A DNA stretch of 64,000 nucleotides. It comes from Gemmatimonadota bacterium (lineage in GTDB: Bacteria; Gemmatimonadota; Gemmatimonadetes; Palauibacterales; Palauibacteraceae). Position numbers and translations under genes: made by a program. Within the stretch, counting starts at the first letter, position 1. The number at the start of each line of letters is the position of its first letter. The stretch lies in assembly GCA_029262175.1 (NCBI GenBank), contig JAJCZV010000062.1, positions 1 through 64,000 of the forward strand. The letters run 5' to 3'. Shown piece by piece: positions 63,637-64,000 of the stretch. The notes beneath the pieces are model-generated. The model did not search any database. It saw only the letters and a list, made by a program, of their open reading frames with translations, and was not told where the DNA came from.

Positions 63637-64000
63637 TTGAAACGATTAGTCAGCGCGACCGCGGCGCTTCTTTGCCTCATCGCGTCCGGGTGTGCCGCGC
63701 CGGCCTCAACACCTGCGACCGGGGACGTCGCGAACGACGTCGAACGCGCCCTGACGTCGGGCACAGAAACGTTCGATCATTCCGAGTGGGACGCGCTGCT
63801 CCGCGACGGCACGCGCGACGGTCTCGTCGATTATGACTACATGGCGCGCAATCGCGTTCGAATCGACGCCTATGTCGACCGGATCGCCGCAGTCGAACTC
63901 GGCGCGCTGGAGCGAGACGAGCTCAAAGCGCTCCTCATCAACGCGTACAACGTGCTCACGGTTGTCGCGATTCTCGACAACCCGGACGTTCGGTCCATCC
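63637..64000 (+). CDS. DUF547 domain lipoprotein, cut by window end
   Basis: 121 codons are visible from a TTG at 63637, which has GGAGG six bases upstream. The signal MKRLVSATAALLCLIASGC ends in a lipobox with Cys19. The mature part shows the start of DUF547: WDALLRDGTRDGLVDYDYMARNR, then LERDELKALLINAYNVLTV. The family function is unknown; many members are exported proteins of about 250-300 residues, so roughly half is missing. Confidence 0.85.
   Translation, partial: MKRLVSATAALLCLIASGCAAPASTPATGDVANDVERALTSGTETFDHSEWDALLRDGTRDGLVDYDYMARNRVRIDAYVDRIAAVELGALERDELKALLINAYNVLTVVAILDNPDVRSI

Overview
The window is a gene-dense, GC-rich piece of bacterial chromosome with about 50 protein genes. 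I saw no rRNA, tRNA, CRISPR array, insertion sequence or phage gene. Four FtsX/MacB permeases of about 810-830 residues in a row, a BlaI/M56 pair, many Tat-exported oxidoreductases, many lipoproteins and outer-membrane barrels suggest a free-living Gram-negative bacterium of the Gemmatimonadota or Acidobacteriota type. This placement is inferred from gene content only; Gemmatimonadota is my first guess. Many genes overlap by ATGA, GTGA or TTGA, and TTG and GTG starts are frequent.

Layout. (1) 1-1477, minus: a BlaI-type repressor and a truncated M56 sensor peptidase, with a clear dyad upstream. (2) 1830-18444, plus: an exporter locus with one membrane-fusion adaptor, an ATPase, four tandem large permeases, a secreted HELVH peptidase, a second ATPase, an NtrC-type regulator and an NtrY-like kinase. 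(3) 18407-25328, minus: a CPA1 antiporter, a membrane-anchored multiheme protein ending in a cytochrome P460-like domain, a DUF1854 protein with its ABC exporter, and a secreted two-heme cytochrome with TPR-like repeats. (4) 25517-31878: a two-component system, a class A beta-lactamase-like hydrolase, a DUF4399 lipoprotein, an M20 amidohydrolase and a DUF4159 protein. (5) 32019-39991, plus: a complete Liv-type ABC importer interleaved with two CoA ligases, which suggests uptake of a carboxylic acid followed by thioesterification. (6) 40005-46292: an amidohydrolase lipoprotein, a TauD/TfdA dioxygenase, a cupredoxin lipoprotein beside a diheme peroxidase, a metzincin-like lipoprotein and a TlpA-like thioredoxin lipoprotein.

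(7) 46370-58005 looks like a glycan and sugar module. A Tat-exported GH109-like enzyme, an anchored protein of unknown function and a sugar kinase with the GEHIDYCG signature of eukaryotic GalNAc kinase (GALK2) lie in one strand run. A nucleotidyltransferase and a sodium/solute symporter face them. Next come a secreted CBM9-like protein, a second Tat-exported Gfo/Idh protein, and a GMC dehydrogenase with its Tat-exported small subunit. My reading is release, import, 1-phosphorylation and activation of GalNAc or a related sugar, beside a periplasmic sugar dehydrogenase. (8) 58142-64000, plus: two outer-membrane barrels, one carrying a C-terminal cupredoxin domain, a P1 peptidase, an M48 lipoprotein peptidase and a DUF547 lipoprotein cut by the window edge.

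The most interesting items are the GH109/GALK2-like/nucleotidyltransferase module, the peptidase translationally coupled into the multi-permease exporter, the P460 multiheme fusion, the barrel-cupredoxin fusion and two probable CTG start codons.
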